From: Azolla caroliniana
Taxonomy: Eukaryota; Polypodiophyta
Reading direction: 5' to 3'
Assembly: GCA_043228905.1 (NCBI GenBank)
Contig: JBHGNT010000020.1
Coordinates: 15,252,001-15,316,000, forward strand
Length of the DNA stretch: 64,000 nucleotides
Position numbers and translations under genes: made by a program. Shown here piece after piece: positions 12,092 to 23,965 of this stretch; within the stretch, counting starts at the first letter, position 1; each line of letters opens with the position of its first letter. The notes under the pieces were generated by a model. It was not told the origin of the DNA, searched no databases, and saw nothing but the letters and a program-made list of their open reading frames with translations.

Positions 12092-13890
12092 GTGGAGGCG
12101 GTCTCTTTCGACGATACCTTGGGGGAACTGCGAGAGGTAGTCGGAGGAGTCCTTAAAGAGGACCGGACGATTCCGGTATGTTCGGAAAGGATGTACGAAG
12201 TCATCGCGGACTTCAATAGAGGGCTCGATTCGGATCGGACGGCCCGGGTGGACACGAGGTACAAGACTGTGGACCGGAAGGTGAGGCCAGTCGCGGATCC
12301 CTTGCCGGAGGGCAACGAGTTGCGAATAAAAGGGGTTGCGTCGGACCCGAGTTTACGAAATCCAGCCCGCATAGGACACACGTTCACCGACATAACGCTA
12401 CGGGAGCTCAAGGTCGGTGGGGGCGGCTTCCTACTGCCAGCGGAGGAGGACCGGTTTCGGGGAATGCTCGGAAGGCACGGGAAGGCTTTCGCATTCTCAC
12501 CGGAGGAGATCGGGTGCATAGACCCGATAGTCGTGGAACCGATGGTGATATTCACGGTACCGCATGTGCCGTGGAGTCTCAAACCGATTCCAGTACCCAG
12601 AGCTCACATCCCGAAGCTGATGGAGCTGTTAAAGCAGAAGGTCGAGATGGGAGTCCTCGAACCGTCGAGTGCCCCATACTCGAATCGGTGGTTTACCGTG
12701 CCGAAGAAGGACGGCACGCTGCGCTTTATTCAAGACCTGCAGCCGGTCAACAAGGTGACCATTCGAAACGCAGGAATCGGACCAACAATAGACGAGTTCG
12801 CGGAGGCCTTCGCCGGAAGGTCGATTTACTCGGTCGGTGATCTCTACTCGGGGTACGATCAGTTCCAGCTAGCCATAGAGAGCAGAGACATCACGACAAT
12901 GCGAACTCCTCTCGGCCTAGTACGGATGTGTACCCTACCGCAAGGACGGACGAACTCGGTGGCTCACATGGTGAACGCAATGAACAAAGTGGTGAGGGAT
13001 TGTATCCCGGACATCACCATGCCTTTTTTGGACGACGTCCCGATCAAGGGATGCCCGGTGGAGGAAAGGGACGAGACAATCGGACCGGACGGGTGCCGGA
13101 AATTCGTGGCGACGCACATCGATGACTGCGAGAAGGTGCTGCAGAGGTTGGAGGGCGCGGGGCTCACCTTCTCCGGGGGAAAATCGGCCTTCGGGTAATC
13201 AGAGATCATGGTCGTCGAACACCTATGCGGGTCGTACAGCCGGAAACCGTCTCCGGCTAAGGTAGAAGCCATCTCCGCGATGAAGCACGACTGTAGGTCG
13301 GTCTCATAGGTTTAGAGGTTCTTGGGAGCATGCGCGTTCTACCACATATGGATCCTACATTACGCCCACATCACGGAGCCGTTATACGGGTTGCTGAAAA
13401 AGGGGCGAAAATTCGAGTGGAAAGATGAGCATACGGAGTCTGTCCAAAAGATGAAGGAAGCACTTGTCGCAGCTCCAGCGCTCTGAAAGGCTGTCTACGG
13501 AAAGGACACTCCAATTTACGTAACGATAGACACGAGTGAGACCGGGATCGGATGGGTCGTCAACCAAGAGGACGAGGACAGCATGCATTTCCCGATCCGG
13601 TTCGGCGCGAAGGTCCTCAGCGAGCGACAGTGAGGATACGCCCAAGTTAAACGCGAGCTCTGGGGTATCGTTTCGGCGGTAAAGGCCGATAAAGACTACC
13701 TAATCGGGACAGAGGTAATTATCAAGACGGACTGCCTGCCAATTCTTGGCATGGTTTCCGGATGCGCGACGCCGGACCTGGCAATGCTCAGGTGGATAGC
13801 GTACATCAAGTCCCTGAATCTGGAAATACGACACTTTCTTCGAGGCGGCTTACGTAACAACCAGCAGGGAATGCTCTCCAACGCTTAACG
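12092..13890 (+). pseudogene. Reverse transcriptase and RNase H of K, broken
   Basis: The RT is open from 12092 to 13198. Recognisable motifs are PYSNRWFTVPKKDG, IQDLQPVNKVT, VGDLYSGYDQFQL, LPQGRTNS and the catalytic box FLDDVPIKGCP. After the stop at 13196-13198 the frame continues (SEIMVVEHLCG, RRxLGACAFYH-like, EPLYGLLKKG) into RNase H (YVTIDTSETGIGWV, KVLSERQ, KRELWGIVSAV), with further stops. The 13198 stop and stops near 13486 and 13632 are TAA or TGA where Q or R is expected, consistent with C-to-T change. Reverse transcription is therefore lost in this copy. Confidence 0.85.
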
Positions 13891-13977
13891 ATTTCGACGA
13901 GAGCAAGTACAACGGGGAGTGGCTGCAGATCGGCGGGTTCCTGAAAACGATGACAACGGACGCGGCATGGACAAGGG

Positions 13978-14984
13978 ATGAAGCCAACCAGATTCGGAAG
14001 AAAGCATACTGATTCTTCCTCCGGGACGGGTACATATGGAAGCACCCGAAGAAGAGGAACGACATCCCGCTCCAAGTGGTGGCGAAGAAGGAGGAACAGG
14101 AGGATTTGCTGGTGGCGTACCACGATACTCCTTGGGCTGGACACCGTGGAACGTGGGTCACGTTCGAAAAGCTAAAGGGTAAATGTTGGTGGCCGGGACT
14201 ATACCGGGACATGCATCGGTTCGTGACGACTTGCGAAAGCTGTCAGGTGCACTCCATGATCCGACACCGGGACGAGCTTCACCCGACCTACCCTCCGACC
14301 GTCCACTTCAAGTGGATGGTGGATTTGGTAACGATGCCAATGGAGGTAGGACAGATGCGGTATCTGGTGCTGGCTCGGGAGGATCTAACGAACCAGGTTG
14401 AAGGCCGAGCCTTGCAGAACAAGACGACTGCAGCCGTGTGCCGGTTTTTGATTGAGGACGTAGTATGTCGATACGGGTGCGTAGGGAAGATCGTGGCTGA
14501 CCGTGGTAAGTTGGACGCAGAAGAGGCTGAAGAGCTGTTCGACCGGCTAGGAGTCAAACTTTCGCTCACCACAGCGTACAATCCGGAGGCGAACGGGAAG
14601 GTGGAGCGCGGACACGGGCCAATTGTCAAAGCGCTAGTACGGGCGTGCGGAGGCCAAGTCGGGAACTGGCCACGGCTGCTACCTTATGCCTTGTGGGCGG
14701 ACCGGACTACGCACAGTTCGGTAACCGGGTTCATGCCGGTTGAGCTTATGTTCGGACAGAAGCCAATCATGCCAACAGAGCGAACAATCTCCTCGTGGGC
14801 CACGGTGGACTGGAGGGATGAGATGAGCCGGGAGGAACTGTTGGCGGCGCGGATTCGACAGCTCGAGCGGAGACCGGAGGACGTAGAGCGAACCACGGAG
14901 AAACTTCGGGTAGCGAGGATAAGGAACAAAGCCCGGTTCGGCCGAACACACCGGCTCCGGCCAGGGAAGATCGAGGAAGGCAAC
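13978..14984 (+). pseudogene. Integrase of K, N-terminal and core part
   Basis: The HHCC zinc domain (HDTPWAGHRGTW ... CESCQVH) is followed by the catalytic core (FKWMVDLVTMP, KIVADRGKLDAEEA, AYNPEANGKVERGHG), so the D-D-E triad is visible. It is open from 14076 to the A insertion at 14984, where the coding text stops at IEEG, and resumes at 23966. An upstream stop (14008-14010) interrupts the link to RNase H. Integrase inserts the DNA copy; this allele is cut in two. Confidence 0.85.
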
Positions 14985-15434
14985 TGTTACCCGTTCCCTT
15001 GGGTGAACACCTTCGATAGATCTGCGTCTATCGGTCTTCAAGGGCGTGGTACGTGAAGGCTCGTACAGAGGCGTCGAGAGAGATACAGGGCCCAGAGAGA
15101 TACAGCGAGGTTTTGATAGGCGTGGCGGCGTGAAACTCCTAGATATAGATCGAAACACAGACTCATGTGGCAAAATAGGCACAAATAATATATATTACTA
15201 TGGCAGAAAAGGATTACAGAACACGGCCTATGGCCGGTGACCTTACAAGTTTATCTAATTCGAATGACTAATCTAGTGCTTCCGCCTATAATTTTCTTCT
15301 CTCTCTTTCTGAGGTACTGCTTCTCGTTTAAATAACTTTTCCACTAACACACAACCGAGCCATCGGTGGCCCGTGATACTCGGACTCGGCGTTTGCTAAT
15401 TTCCTAATTTTACATTTCTGTCCTCTGGACAACA
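14985..15434. repeat. Left LTR of A
   Basis: 450 bp, TGTTACCCG to GGACAACA, with a small hairpin CGATAGA-tctgcg-TCTATCG near 15013-15032. The interior starts with CC and then TGGCACGCCCGTGGGACAG at 15437-15455. Confidence 0.9.
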
Positions 15435-15539
15435 CCTGGCACGCCCGTGGGACAGGACCTTGTCCGTCGGACCCACGACTTACAAAATACTACAATATTA
15501 CAAAAATTGCCTTTTAGGCGTGATCCTCGTTTCATTCCT

Positions 15540-18500
15540 CCTTTAAGATGTCGAGGATGCTTTCAGGGTCCGTGGTGGTGGCAGGATGGTCTGGTTGGAC
15601 TGTCGGTGCGGGGGGTTGAGTTTGGTCCGGGGGGTGGCATATCTTCTCGGGCGTCCGCCTCGGGTGCGGCCGATTATTCTGGTGGGGGTGTGGGTTCATG
15701 GGCGCTGGCCTCTCCTCCGAGAGGCTCTGGTACCGTGAGGACGTCCATGGGATGTTTGTTGGCCGGGGCAAGTTCCTCCTGTGCCGTGTCCGTGATCTCC
15801 TCGCTGGGAGGTTCTTCTTTCTGCTCTGTGTCCGTTGGAGGGCTGGTGGGGATGGCTGCGAGTTGTTCTCGTTCGAAGGCTTCTGCTTCCAGGCGAAACA
15901 GCATCTGACCGTCATTGAAGTCCTCCATTATTTGCTCGATTGCCGCGGTGTGAGATTTTGCCAAGGACTGGTAATCCTCAGTTAAATCTGCACGCAGATT
16001 TTGAATGCTGGTTTCGTCCATTTTGTAGAAGCCGCGGCCCTCCTTCCGTCGGTTCTCGGCGTCGACGCGTAAAATATGCAATTCGGCAGCTTGGGTTGCC
16101 CATTCGTCTCCTGCGCGACTTAATGTTTCCTCGACCTTTTTGGTAAGGTGTTGGCGTTGTTTCTCGAGCAGTATGCGGATGCGTGTCTCATCCATGTCGG
16201 GCTGTGCTCGAATGGCTGCTAATTCCTGTTTTAAGCCGTCGACCTCGGCCTGAATCTTCTGTGTCTTTAGCTCATAGATGGTCTAACTGTTCTTTGCATC
16301 CGCGGTTACGAGCTGGAGAGCCTGCTCGTAACGCTTGGTGAGTTCTTCGATGGCCTGCTCCCGTTCTTTCTGACACATGGCCCGGATTTGTTCCCGTTCG
16401 ACGATTCTCTCTTCTTGTAGGGCGACGTAGGAATTTGATAAGGCCTCTTTTTGCTCGGAAAGTAGCTTGTACTTGATGAAAAACTCGTCAGCCATCTCTT
16501 TAAGAGTCGTATGCTGACTCTGCAGCTCGGCATTCTCCGCGTTCATCCTCTCCTCCCGTTCGCGATTCCTTTCCTCCTGCCGCTGGTTCCAGTCGTGGGC
16601 ATTGTCGAGCGTAGCCTATAGGTCTTGAACCTCCGTCTCTTTCTTTACTACTGTGACTGCGTATTCCTCCAGCTTGCTTTTGAGTTCGGCTTCCTTGGCC
16701 GCGGCTTGCGCTTGTACCCGGCCCAATGCTTCGTGCTGCTCGTGTATCCTTTGGTTGGCCTGGGCTCTTATCTCGGCCATCTGCTTGGAAGCTTCTTCTT
16801 TTAGGCGAGCCATCGCCTCTTGATGTCATTCCTCGTGTCTCTCGGTTCGCCGTTGTTCTTCTTTAAGCTCCGCACGGTAATCCCGGAGCGGAGGTTCTGT
16901 CTGGGTTGCCACCTCCTTGGTTGCACGTGGTGCGGGTAGTTCGGTTTGCTCCACGGCCGTGGCCACCTCGGTTGTTGTGCAAGCATCGACCATTTGTAAC
17001 GAGTCCGTTTGTGTACTGGCCTGCACCTTCAGGATAGAGTCGGTGATGGTGCTTTTATCCATCATCGTTATGCGTGGAGGTGTTGGGAGGGCCTCGGTGG
17101 TCGTTACTGGAAGGCTCGGGACTTGTTGTTCCAGCCGGTTTTGCTCCCAGGCTGCCATCTTCTGGTTCGCAGCGTGCCATAGTTTTGTAGCCATCGTAGC
17201 CTATTTTTGGGCTACTTTTATCTTTCGGGCCATGTCTTTGGCTGCCCGCGTAGTGCGATCCAGGTCCCGATATGCCTCGATATGGGCCGTGTTCAACTCG
17301 GGGACCTCCATGAGGAGAGCGGCCTGTTTTGCTTGCTTCTTCCTCCCGATTTTTTGTAAAGTCCTGTCCTCCTGGGGCTCAATTTCACCTATTAGCGCGC
17401 GTTGAACCATTTTTGTTTCGGCGTGCTCTTCTGCCATCCGAGCGGCTGGCGCGACTTGGGCTCTGCGAGGAAGTCGACCAGCTCGAATGACGTACCGAGG
17501 CGGAGGAGCACACTAAATTCGTAAGCCTCCACAGGGAGGTCCTTATACCCGAGGACTTCATCCTCCGAGATCTGGGTTGTTTGCCCATGCTCGATCGTTC
17601 CCTGGTTCAGCGATGCCTCTGCAGGGGTGATAGCCAGGTTGCTCTGTCTGATCACTAAGGATTGCTCCTGATGTGGCTCCTTCTGTTCTTCCGAGGACTC
17701 ATAGTTGAGTCGTCTTCTTTTGCTTGGCTGTGGTTGGGGTTCCGGGCCCGGTAGTGTCGTTTCCTCCGCCTCCTTCCTTTTCTGGGGTCGTGGTGGTGCA
17801 ACCTGCTGCGTGTTGGGGCGTGGGCTAGGTCCTGGGGATGTTACCGAGGGGTGCGACGTTGCCTGTCGAATGGTGACGTCATCGGTCGTGTTGTCTGCCG
17901 CGGCTTCCTCCCCCTCCCATTCTTGGCAGGTCTCGGACACTACCCTTTTTTGTTGGGGTTGGGCTGGTGGTGGAGCAGATGCGGGTTTCTGGTCGGCGGC
18001 AGGGGGTGAAGGCGATGTGGGCTCCTCCCATGCTTCGTGGCTGATGGCCACGAATTTCTCACTCTGCCTCCGTGGTGGTGGTGGGGACGTGAGTGCGCGA
18101 GGGGAAGGAAGCGAAGAGGGTGGGTATAGCACCATCAAAAAGTGGGTAAGAACAGACAACATTTTCTTACCGGACTGAAATGAAGCTAAGGCGGCGTGGA
18201 ATCCTTCGCTCGTGATGATTCCCCAATCGATTCTGTTTCCTTCATAAGTGCTTATGATGATGGCCGCCTTGTTCTGCAGCATGCTCATTGGGTTCGTATG
18301 CACGAACGCATACTCCATCAAGATACGAGCAATTTCCCTGAAAGCTTTGTTGGGCCCGCCATACGTACGATATGCCTTCCCTGTGGCTGAGTACTCACCG
18401 AAGTACGCCTTCATCTTGGATGCCGGGGGTATGTCGACCTCATGGTCCCCTCCTCGTTGCAGGTCCAAAACAGCCCGAAGCACGTTGTTGGTGATGGCTT

Positions 18501-18628
18501 CGGGACTTATACGTTTCGCCACAGTTTGGGCATCTGGGTGCGCAGGGGGCATCGATGATCTTCAAATAACCGCCCATTCCTCGTTCCTGGAGCCAGGCGC
18601 GGGTTTCTGTTGAGGCGGTAAGAGGCAT
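15540..18628 (-). pseudogene. Long coiled-coil protein frame inside element A, unknown function
   Basis: About 985 codons from ATG 18628 (MPLTASTETR, good context ACCATG) to about 15674 or 15540. I do not recognise the family. Residues ~25-150 form a compact domain (ITNNVLRAVLDLQ, KAYRTYGGPNKAF, IARILMEYAFVHT). Next come ~150 residues rich in P, S, E and basic clusters (PSKRRRLNYESS). After that come ~500 residues of Glu/Lys/Ala/Gln-rich heptad-like coiled coil (MARLKEEASKQMAEI, LQEERIVEREQIRAM). Two frameshifts (near 18550 and 17440) and five in-frame stops (17201, 16826, 16616, 16283, 15674) break it. Three of the stops are TAG where CAG would be one C-to-T change away. It could be a gag-like or extra frame of a non-autonomous element, or a captured host gene. 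Confidence 0.6.
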
Positions 18629-19030
18629 GGTGGAGATTGAGGCTGGGTTCGACTGTGTGGAAGCGTGAAGCAAAGTGATGAGGCGAGGGCGATCCACAAG
18701 AGGGACAGCAGAAAGGGGAAGTCCAGCAGAGAGGTTATGAGAGCGGAAGAGGGCTTGAGAGCAAGAGCGCTTCGCGTTTTGAGAGCGAGATGGGGTTTCT
18801 GATCTCGAGAGCAATGAAGATGGAGAGCGATAATGGTTTGTGCTGCGTTTTGGAAACGGTTTTGGGAACTTATTCCTAGGGTTTTGTGCCTACAGCGAAT
18901 CCTGAAGATTCTGAGTCGTGGGTGCCATAATAAGTGACTAGCACCACGTGTCCTGAAGGTGAGTGGAGTGCTTCTAGTGTGCTTTGCATGTGGTTTGCAT
19001 GTGTGAACAGCTTAAATAGGCACTAACTGA
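18629..19030 (-). promoter_or_regulatory. Leader or promoter upstream of the coiled-coil frame
   Basis: On the minus strand, CCTATTTAAG (near 19011-19020) resembles a TATA box about 380 nt before the ATG. CACGTG (G-box) lies near 18944. A CT-rich leader (ATCGCTCTCCATCTTCATTG) follows. This could be an internal promoter, or plain leader sequence of A. Confidence 0.35.
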
Positions 19031-19145
19031 GTGGTGGCGAGGGGTGGAGCATAGAGAGTTGAAAGTAACTTGAACTAAGAGTGGAAGTGAGGGGTGCTCC
19101 TAACGTTGTGGTGCCTAGGTGGGTGGTGTAGGTGTAGCTAAACAG

Positions 19146-19534
19146 TGTGTAGAAAGTAGCGTGCGGAAGCAAGTATGAAGACAGAACAGAGGAAGGAAAC
19201 TCAGGTTCAATGGAGAGCTTATGCTTACACGGTATACGCGGGAGAGACAAAGAGAGAAACACAAAAAACTATATTCCACAGTAATACTCAATCTCTATAT
19301 ATAAGACGTGCTCAGTGAACACTTTTATACAAGCCCTAGAAGGACTGACCGAAGTACTGACAGTACTTCAATGCTCATCAAGAGCCCCTACACTAACTCC
19401 CAAATATATTCCTCACAGAATATCTTTCCTAACGATCTCCCGGTTTACGCACTCGGCCTAACCGATCGGTCCCAACCGATCCGGTCCTCGGCTTCTTCAG
19501 CCGATCCGGCCGATGTTGAGCTTGTCTCTCAACA
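19146..19534 (-). repeat. 3' LTR of Copia B
   Basis: On the minus strand it starts TGTTGAGAGACAAGCTCAAC at 19534 and is preceded by the polypurine tract TTGAGCTTGAGGGGGAG. It is the same LTR family as the solo LTR at 60518-60947. The low-coordinate end is placed by that alignment and is approximate. Confidence 0.75.
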
Positions 19535-22500
19535 CTCCCCCTCAAGCTCAACTTGAGGCTCTTCAGGATCTTCACAGCACCGGTTCCTCCTGGCTTCTCG
19601 CCTCGCTCGCGCTCCTCGACCTATTCGACTCTGCGCGCTTCGACCCTTCCGGTCGGCTTGTCTGCTCATGTGGCCCTCATCAGCTCTTCTATTGTTGCAG
19701 TGTTGACGCTTCTTCTGCTGCCTTTTCTTCCGCTTGGGCCTCGGTTGATTCAGCTTGTCTGAATCAAACATCCGAACCGACTCGGCTACCTCCGATCGGT
19801 TTTCCCTCTCGTCCGAGTTGGCTGTCTCCAACTCGTCTTCGGTCTTCTCGCCCTCGATGGCGTCATCTTCCCCATGTGTGGTTGGCTTTGGCTCTCTCCT
19901 TCTGTTGCTCCCCTTCTGTCCTCTTCCGAACTTTTTCACAGGTCCGCCCTCGGCTTCTTCAACCGATCCGAAGTCGCCCTCGGCTTCTTCAGCCGATCCG
20001 TCTTCAACCGAGTCAACAAACGAGTCAACCGATTCGGTGTCATGGTCACCGCTCCTTTCCTGCTGCCTTGCTTGGTCGTTCGGGACTGTTCTCCCCCTCA
20101 AGTTTGGCACGTCGAGGTGACGCAACCCGAGCACACCTGAGAATTGCCGCAACTTGTCCAGACCAAGAGGCTTTGTGAAGATGTCGGCAGTCTGCCGATC
20201 CGTCGAAACGTACTGAAGTTCGACTTCACCGGAAAGGACACGCTCACGGACGAAATGGTAGTGCACCTCAATGTGCTTGGTCCGTGCGTGGAAGACAGGG
20301 TTCTTCACAAGTTGGATGTTGCTGAGGTTGTCGCAGTAGATCGTCGTTGGATCGGACACCTCCTCTTGCAGGTCCTTAAGTAGCCGCTTCAACCACATGG
20401 CTTCGCATGTCGCAACAACCGCTCCTAGGTACTCAGCTTCGGTGCTCGACAGTGCAACTGTCCGCTGCTTCTTACTGCTCCATGCGATCGCGGCACTCCC
20501 GAGGGAGAACGCGTATCCAGACGTGGATCAGCGATCGGCGGCATTGCCAGCCCAATCAGCATCAGTGTAGCCGACTAACTGTGTAGCTGCACCGGTCCGA
20601 TATAGCAGTCTGCGGTCCTTCGTGCCGCTTACCTACTGAAGTATGCGTTGCGCACACTGAAGGTGCTCCTCGGTAGGTCGCACCATGAACTGATTGATCA
20701 CCCCGACCGGATAACTGAGGTCGGGTTGGGTGATGGTCAAGTATATGAGGCTTCCGACAATTTGTTGGAACCTCGTCGGGTCGCATACCTTTCCCGTATC
20801 AGGACGAAGCTTGACGTTTTTGTCCAGAGGAGTCGAGATGGACTTACAGTCGGCCATCCCGAGTTTGAAGAGCATACTCAGCACGTAGTGACGTTGGCTG
20901 ATCAATATGCCTTCGGGGGTACGGATCACTTCGATCCCGAGGAAGTAGTGAAGGTCTCCCAAATCCTTCATGTCGAACGATGCTGCAAGTTGGAGCTTCA
21001 CGCGGTCGATTTCACCTAGGTCGGCGCCGGTGATGACCAAGTCATCAACATACAGTAAAATAGTAACCGGTCCGAGTCGACCTTTCCGGATGAACAGGGA
21101 AGAGTCCGATTTTGACGTGACGAAGCCCATCCGACGCAGTTGTTGCGTGATCTTCGCGTTCCAGGCATGCAGGGCTTGCTTCAGTCCGTAAAGGGACTTC
21201 TTCGGTCGGCATACTGCCGAGTTCGTTCAGGAGTGAAATCCGGGGGGCTGTACCATGTACACCTATTCCTCAAGGTCACCTTGCAGGAACGCATTCTTTA
21301 CATCCATCTGATGTAAGTGCCACCCCTTCACCGTGGCTACTGCGAGCAAAACACAGACGGTCGTCATTTTCGCGACCGGCGCAAACGTCTCATCATAGTC
21401 GATGCCATGTTTCTGCGCATAGCCCTTTGCCACCAGCCGAGCCTTGTACCGGTTGACCGAACCATCGGTGTTGTACTTGACTTTGTACACCCATCTACAC
21501 CCGATCGACTTCACACCCTTCGGTGTGTCAACCAGGTCCCAGGTCTCGTTCTCTGCCAATGCGTGCATCTCTTCCTCCATCGCGGCACGCCAATTTGCGT
21601 CTTTCGCTGCGTCTGCGTAGCTCTCCGGCTCACGCACTTCCGCTACACGGGTCATGTACGCATAATGATGCGCCATGTACTCGTTGTATCCGAACCGCAC
21701 AACTGGGTTCTTCTGGCGGGTAGATCGGCGTAATCTCACATTAGCCGATGTCGAGGCCTTCTCGGTCGACGCGATCTTCACCTTTAAAGACCCGTCACCG
21801 GTTCCCTCGGAGTCGAACTCGCGTCGGTCTGACTCGTTCCTTTCCGTGCCAGAATCCGACACCTTCTTCTTCCCTTTCTCCTTGCGCGTAAGCCGTCTCC
21901 TCGGCTTCCTGCGCGGGGAATGCATGGCCGAGTCTCCACTACTCGCCAACTCCTCATCGGACTGGTCGTACCGACTCAGTCGTCCAATCGGTCCACTTAA
22001 CCGGAGTGAAATCGGACTCTCTTCGCGGGTCTCGATTTCTGGCTCATCCGGAGGCATCTCAGCCTCGCTGACCTCATCGTCAGAACTCGTATTGGAGTCA
22101 GGGTTCCGAGGCGAGGGCAGGTACCAGGACGCGGACTCGTCAAACACAACGTGGCGGCTGACATGCGCTTGTTTGGTGCGAGGGTTATAGCACTTATAAC
22201 CCTTCTGCTCGTCCGAGTAACCGACCAAGATGCACTTCTCGACCTTTGCGTCCAGCTTCCTCCTTTTCTCCTTCGGTACATGCAGATACGCAATGCTACT
22301 GAACACCCTCAAGTGTCGCAAGTTCGGCTTCGTTCCGAAATATAGCTCGTGCGCCAACACTTTGTCTCCAATCCGGTTCTGGATGTATACCGCGGTCCTT
22401 ACCGCCTCGGCCCAGTAGAACTTGGGCAAGCTCTTCTTCTCCAGCACTGCCCGTGCCGCTTCCACAACTGACCGATTCTTTCTCTCGGCCACGCCGTTCT

Positions 22501-23385
22501 GCTCTGGCGTGTATCTACAACTGAATTCGCGCCGAATTCCCATTTGTTGTAGGTAACCGTTGAATTGACCGGAAAAGTACTCTTTCCCGCCATCCGACCG
22601 CAAGCACTTGATCTTTCGTCCTGTTTCAGCTTCCACGAACCCTTTGAGGTCCCGGAAACAGTCGAAGACTTCACTCTTCCTCTCAATGAGGTAGATCCAC
22701 GTGTGCCGCGTGTGGTTATCGATGAAGGAGACAAAATATCAGCTCCCGCCAAGACTAACATTTTGTGCCGGTCCCCACACATCGGAGTGTATAGGTCGAG
22801 ATTACTCCGACTCCAGTTTCGCTCGTTGGGGAAGGGAAGTCGGTGTTGCTTCCCGAGCTGGCAGGCTTCACAAATTTGTGCATTTCGGCCACTAAATTTG
22901 GGCAATCCGAATACTACCTGTTTCGATTGCAGATCTTGAAGCCGTTGGTGGTTGACATGGCCTATCCGCTTGTGCCACAAGTCAATGTCCGACTCGGTCT
23001 TTTGTCCCTTTGTGAACATTGCGGTGCCGCCGTCAGTGGAGTCGAGGATGAACATCCTCCCGTCTCTGCGCCCTTGCGCAATCACACGGCCTTCTTCCTC
23101 AATGAAGCACCCGAGGTGTGTAAACCGAACCTCCATCCCTTGGTCGACGATCTGTCCGACCGAGACCAAGTTCTTCGTGATTGTCGAAACGTGCAACACG
23201 TTCTTGAGTTTCCCTTTTTGCCCGACATGGCTAAGGGGAACTTTTCCGACATTCACGATCGGATGCGGACTGTCGTCTCTTGTTGCGACTACTCCCGGTT
23301 GTATCGGTTTTTCAATGTACGAGAACCACTCCTTATGGCTCGTCATGTGATTGGTCAGTGACCGCCAAGTCGGAAGTTCCTTCGA
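19535..23385 (-). pseudogene. Copia B pol: integrase, RT, RNase H with long tail
   Basis: Reading down the minus strand: GAG-pre-integrase (IDLWHKRIGHVNHQRL, CEACQLGKQHR), integrase (CLRSDGGKEYFSGQF, EQNGVAERKNR), RT (WRAAMEEEMHALAENETWDLV, KARLVAKGYAQKHGIDY, LLYVDDLVITG) and RNase H (YCDNLSNIQLVKNPVFHARTKHIEV). Frames break near 22400, 21250 and 20600. After RNase H the frame stays open for about 170 residues: an acidic stretch with EEAEG repeats, then a basic stretch (RPKRKKRQQKKRQ), ending at the polypurine tract. Such a tail is unusual. Confidence 0.8.
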
Positions 23386-23511
23386 CTGGCTCAGGGCATC
23401 GGGCAGGTGGCCGAGACCTCGTGGTGCGAGAGTGCACCGTAACGGCGGTTGGTGGTTACCTTCAACGAAGTTCACTGTGCACTCACAACTGTAACCGGGC
23501 ATGCCAACTTG

Positions 23512-23965
23512 TGTTACCCGTTCCCTTGGGTGAACACCTTCAATAGATCTGCGTCTATCGGTCTTCAAGGGCGTGGTACGTGAAGGCTCGTACAGAGGTG
23601 TCGAGAGAGATACAGGGCCCAGAGAGAAAACACTAGCGAGGTTTTGATAGGCGTGGCGGCGTGAAACTCCTAGATATAGATCGAAACACAGACTCATGCA
23701 GCAAAATAGGCACAAATAAGATATATTACTATGGCAGAAAAGGATTACAGAACACGGCCTATGGCCGGTGACCTTACAAGTTTATCTAATTCGAATGACT
23801 AATCTAGTGTTTCCGCCTATAATTTTCTTCTCTCTCTTTCTGAGGTACTGCTTCTCGTTTAAATAACTTTTCCACTAACACACAGCCGAGCCATCGGTGG
23901 CCCGTGATACTCGGACTCGGCGTTTGCTAATTTCCTAATTTTACATTTCTGTCCTCTAGACAACA
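23512..23965. repeat. Right LTR of A
   Basis: 454 bp, TGTTACCCG to AGACAACA, nearly identical to the left LTR apart from a few substitutions and short indels. On the minus strand the interior starts CAAGT and then TGGCATGCCCGG. Confidence 0.9.

Larger units (their letters stand above)
19146..23385 (-). mobile_element. Truncated Copia element B inside A
   Basis: The 3' LTR (about 19146-19534), the polypurine tract and pol are present. The 5' LTR, gag and most of protease are missing: homology begins at TNHMTSHKEWF near 23370, and the next 130 bp up to the A LTR are not Copia. B either entered A and then lost its 5' end, or arrived truncated. Confidence 0.8.
14985..23965. mobile_element. LTR element A, inserted in K integrase
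   Basis: Direct LTRs at 14985-15434 and 23512-23965 are flanked by gcaac (14980-14984) and gcgac (23966-23970); the single difference is CG versus CA. The interior holds a minus-strand coiled-coil frame (15540-18628) and a truncated Copia, B. No gag-pol of its own was found, so A is probably non-autonomous. Orientation is ambiguous. A TATA-like TTATTTAAACG in the LTR reads on the minus strand, whereas the motif TGGCACGCCCGTGGGACAG just inside the left LTR looks like a plus-strand primer site. Confidence 0.85.

Noticed and set aside
15437-15455. Ordinary tRNA primer site for element A
   Set aside because: It begins TGG near the LTR, but I can match no plant tRNA 3' end to it, and a mirrored version lies at the other end; reported as a finding instead.
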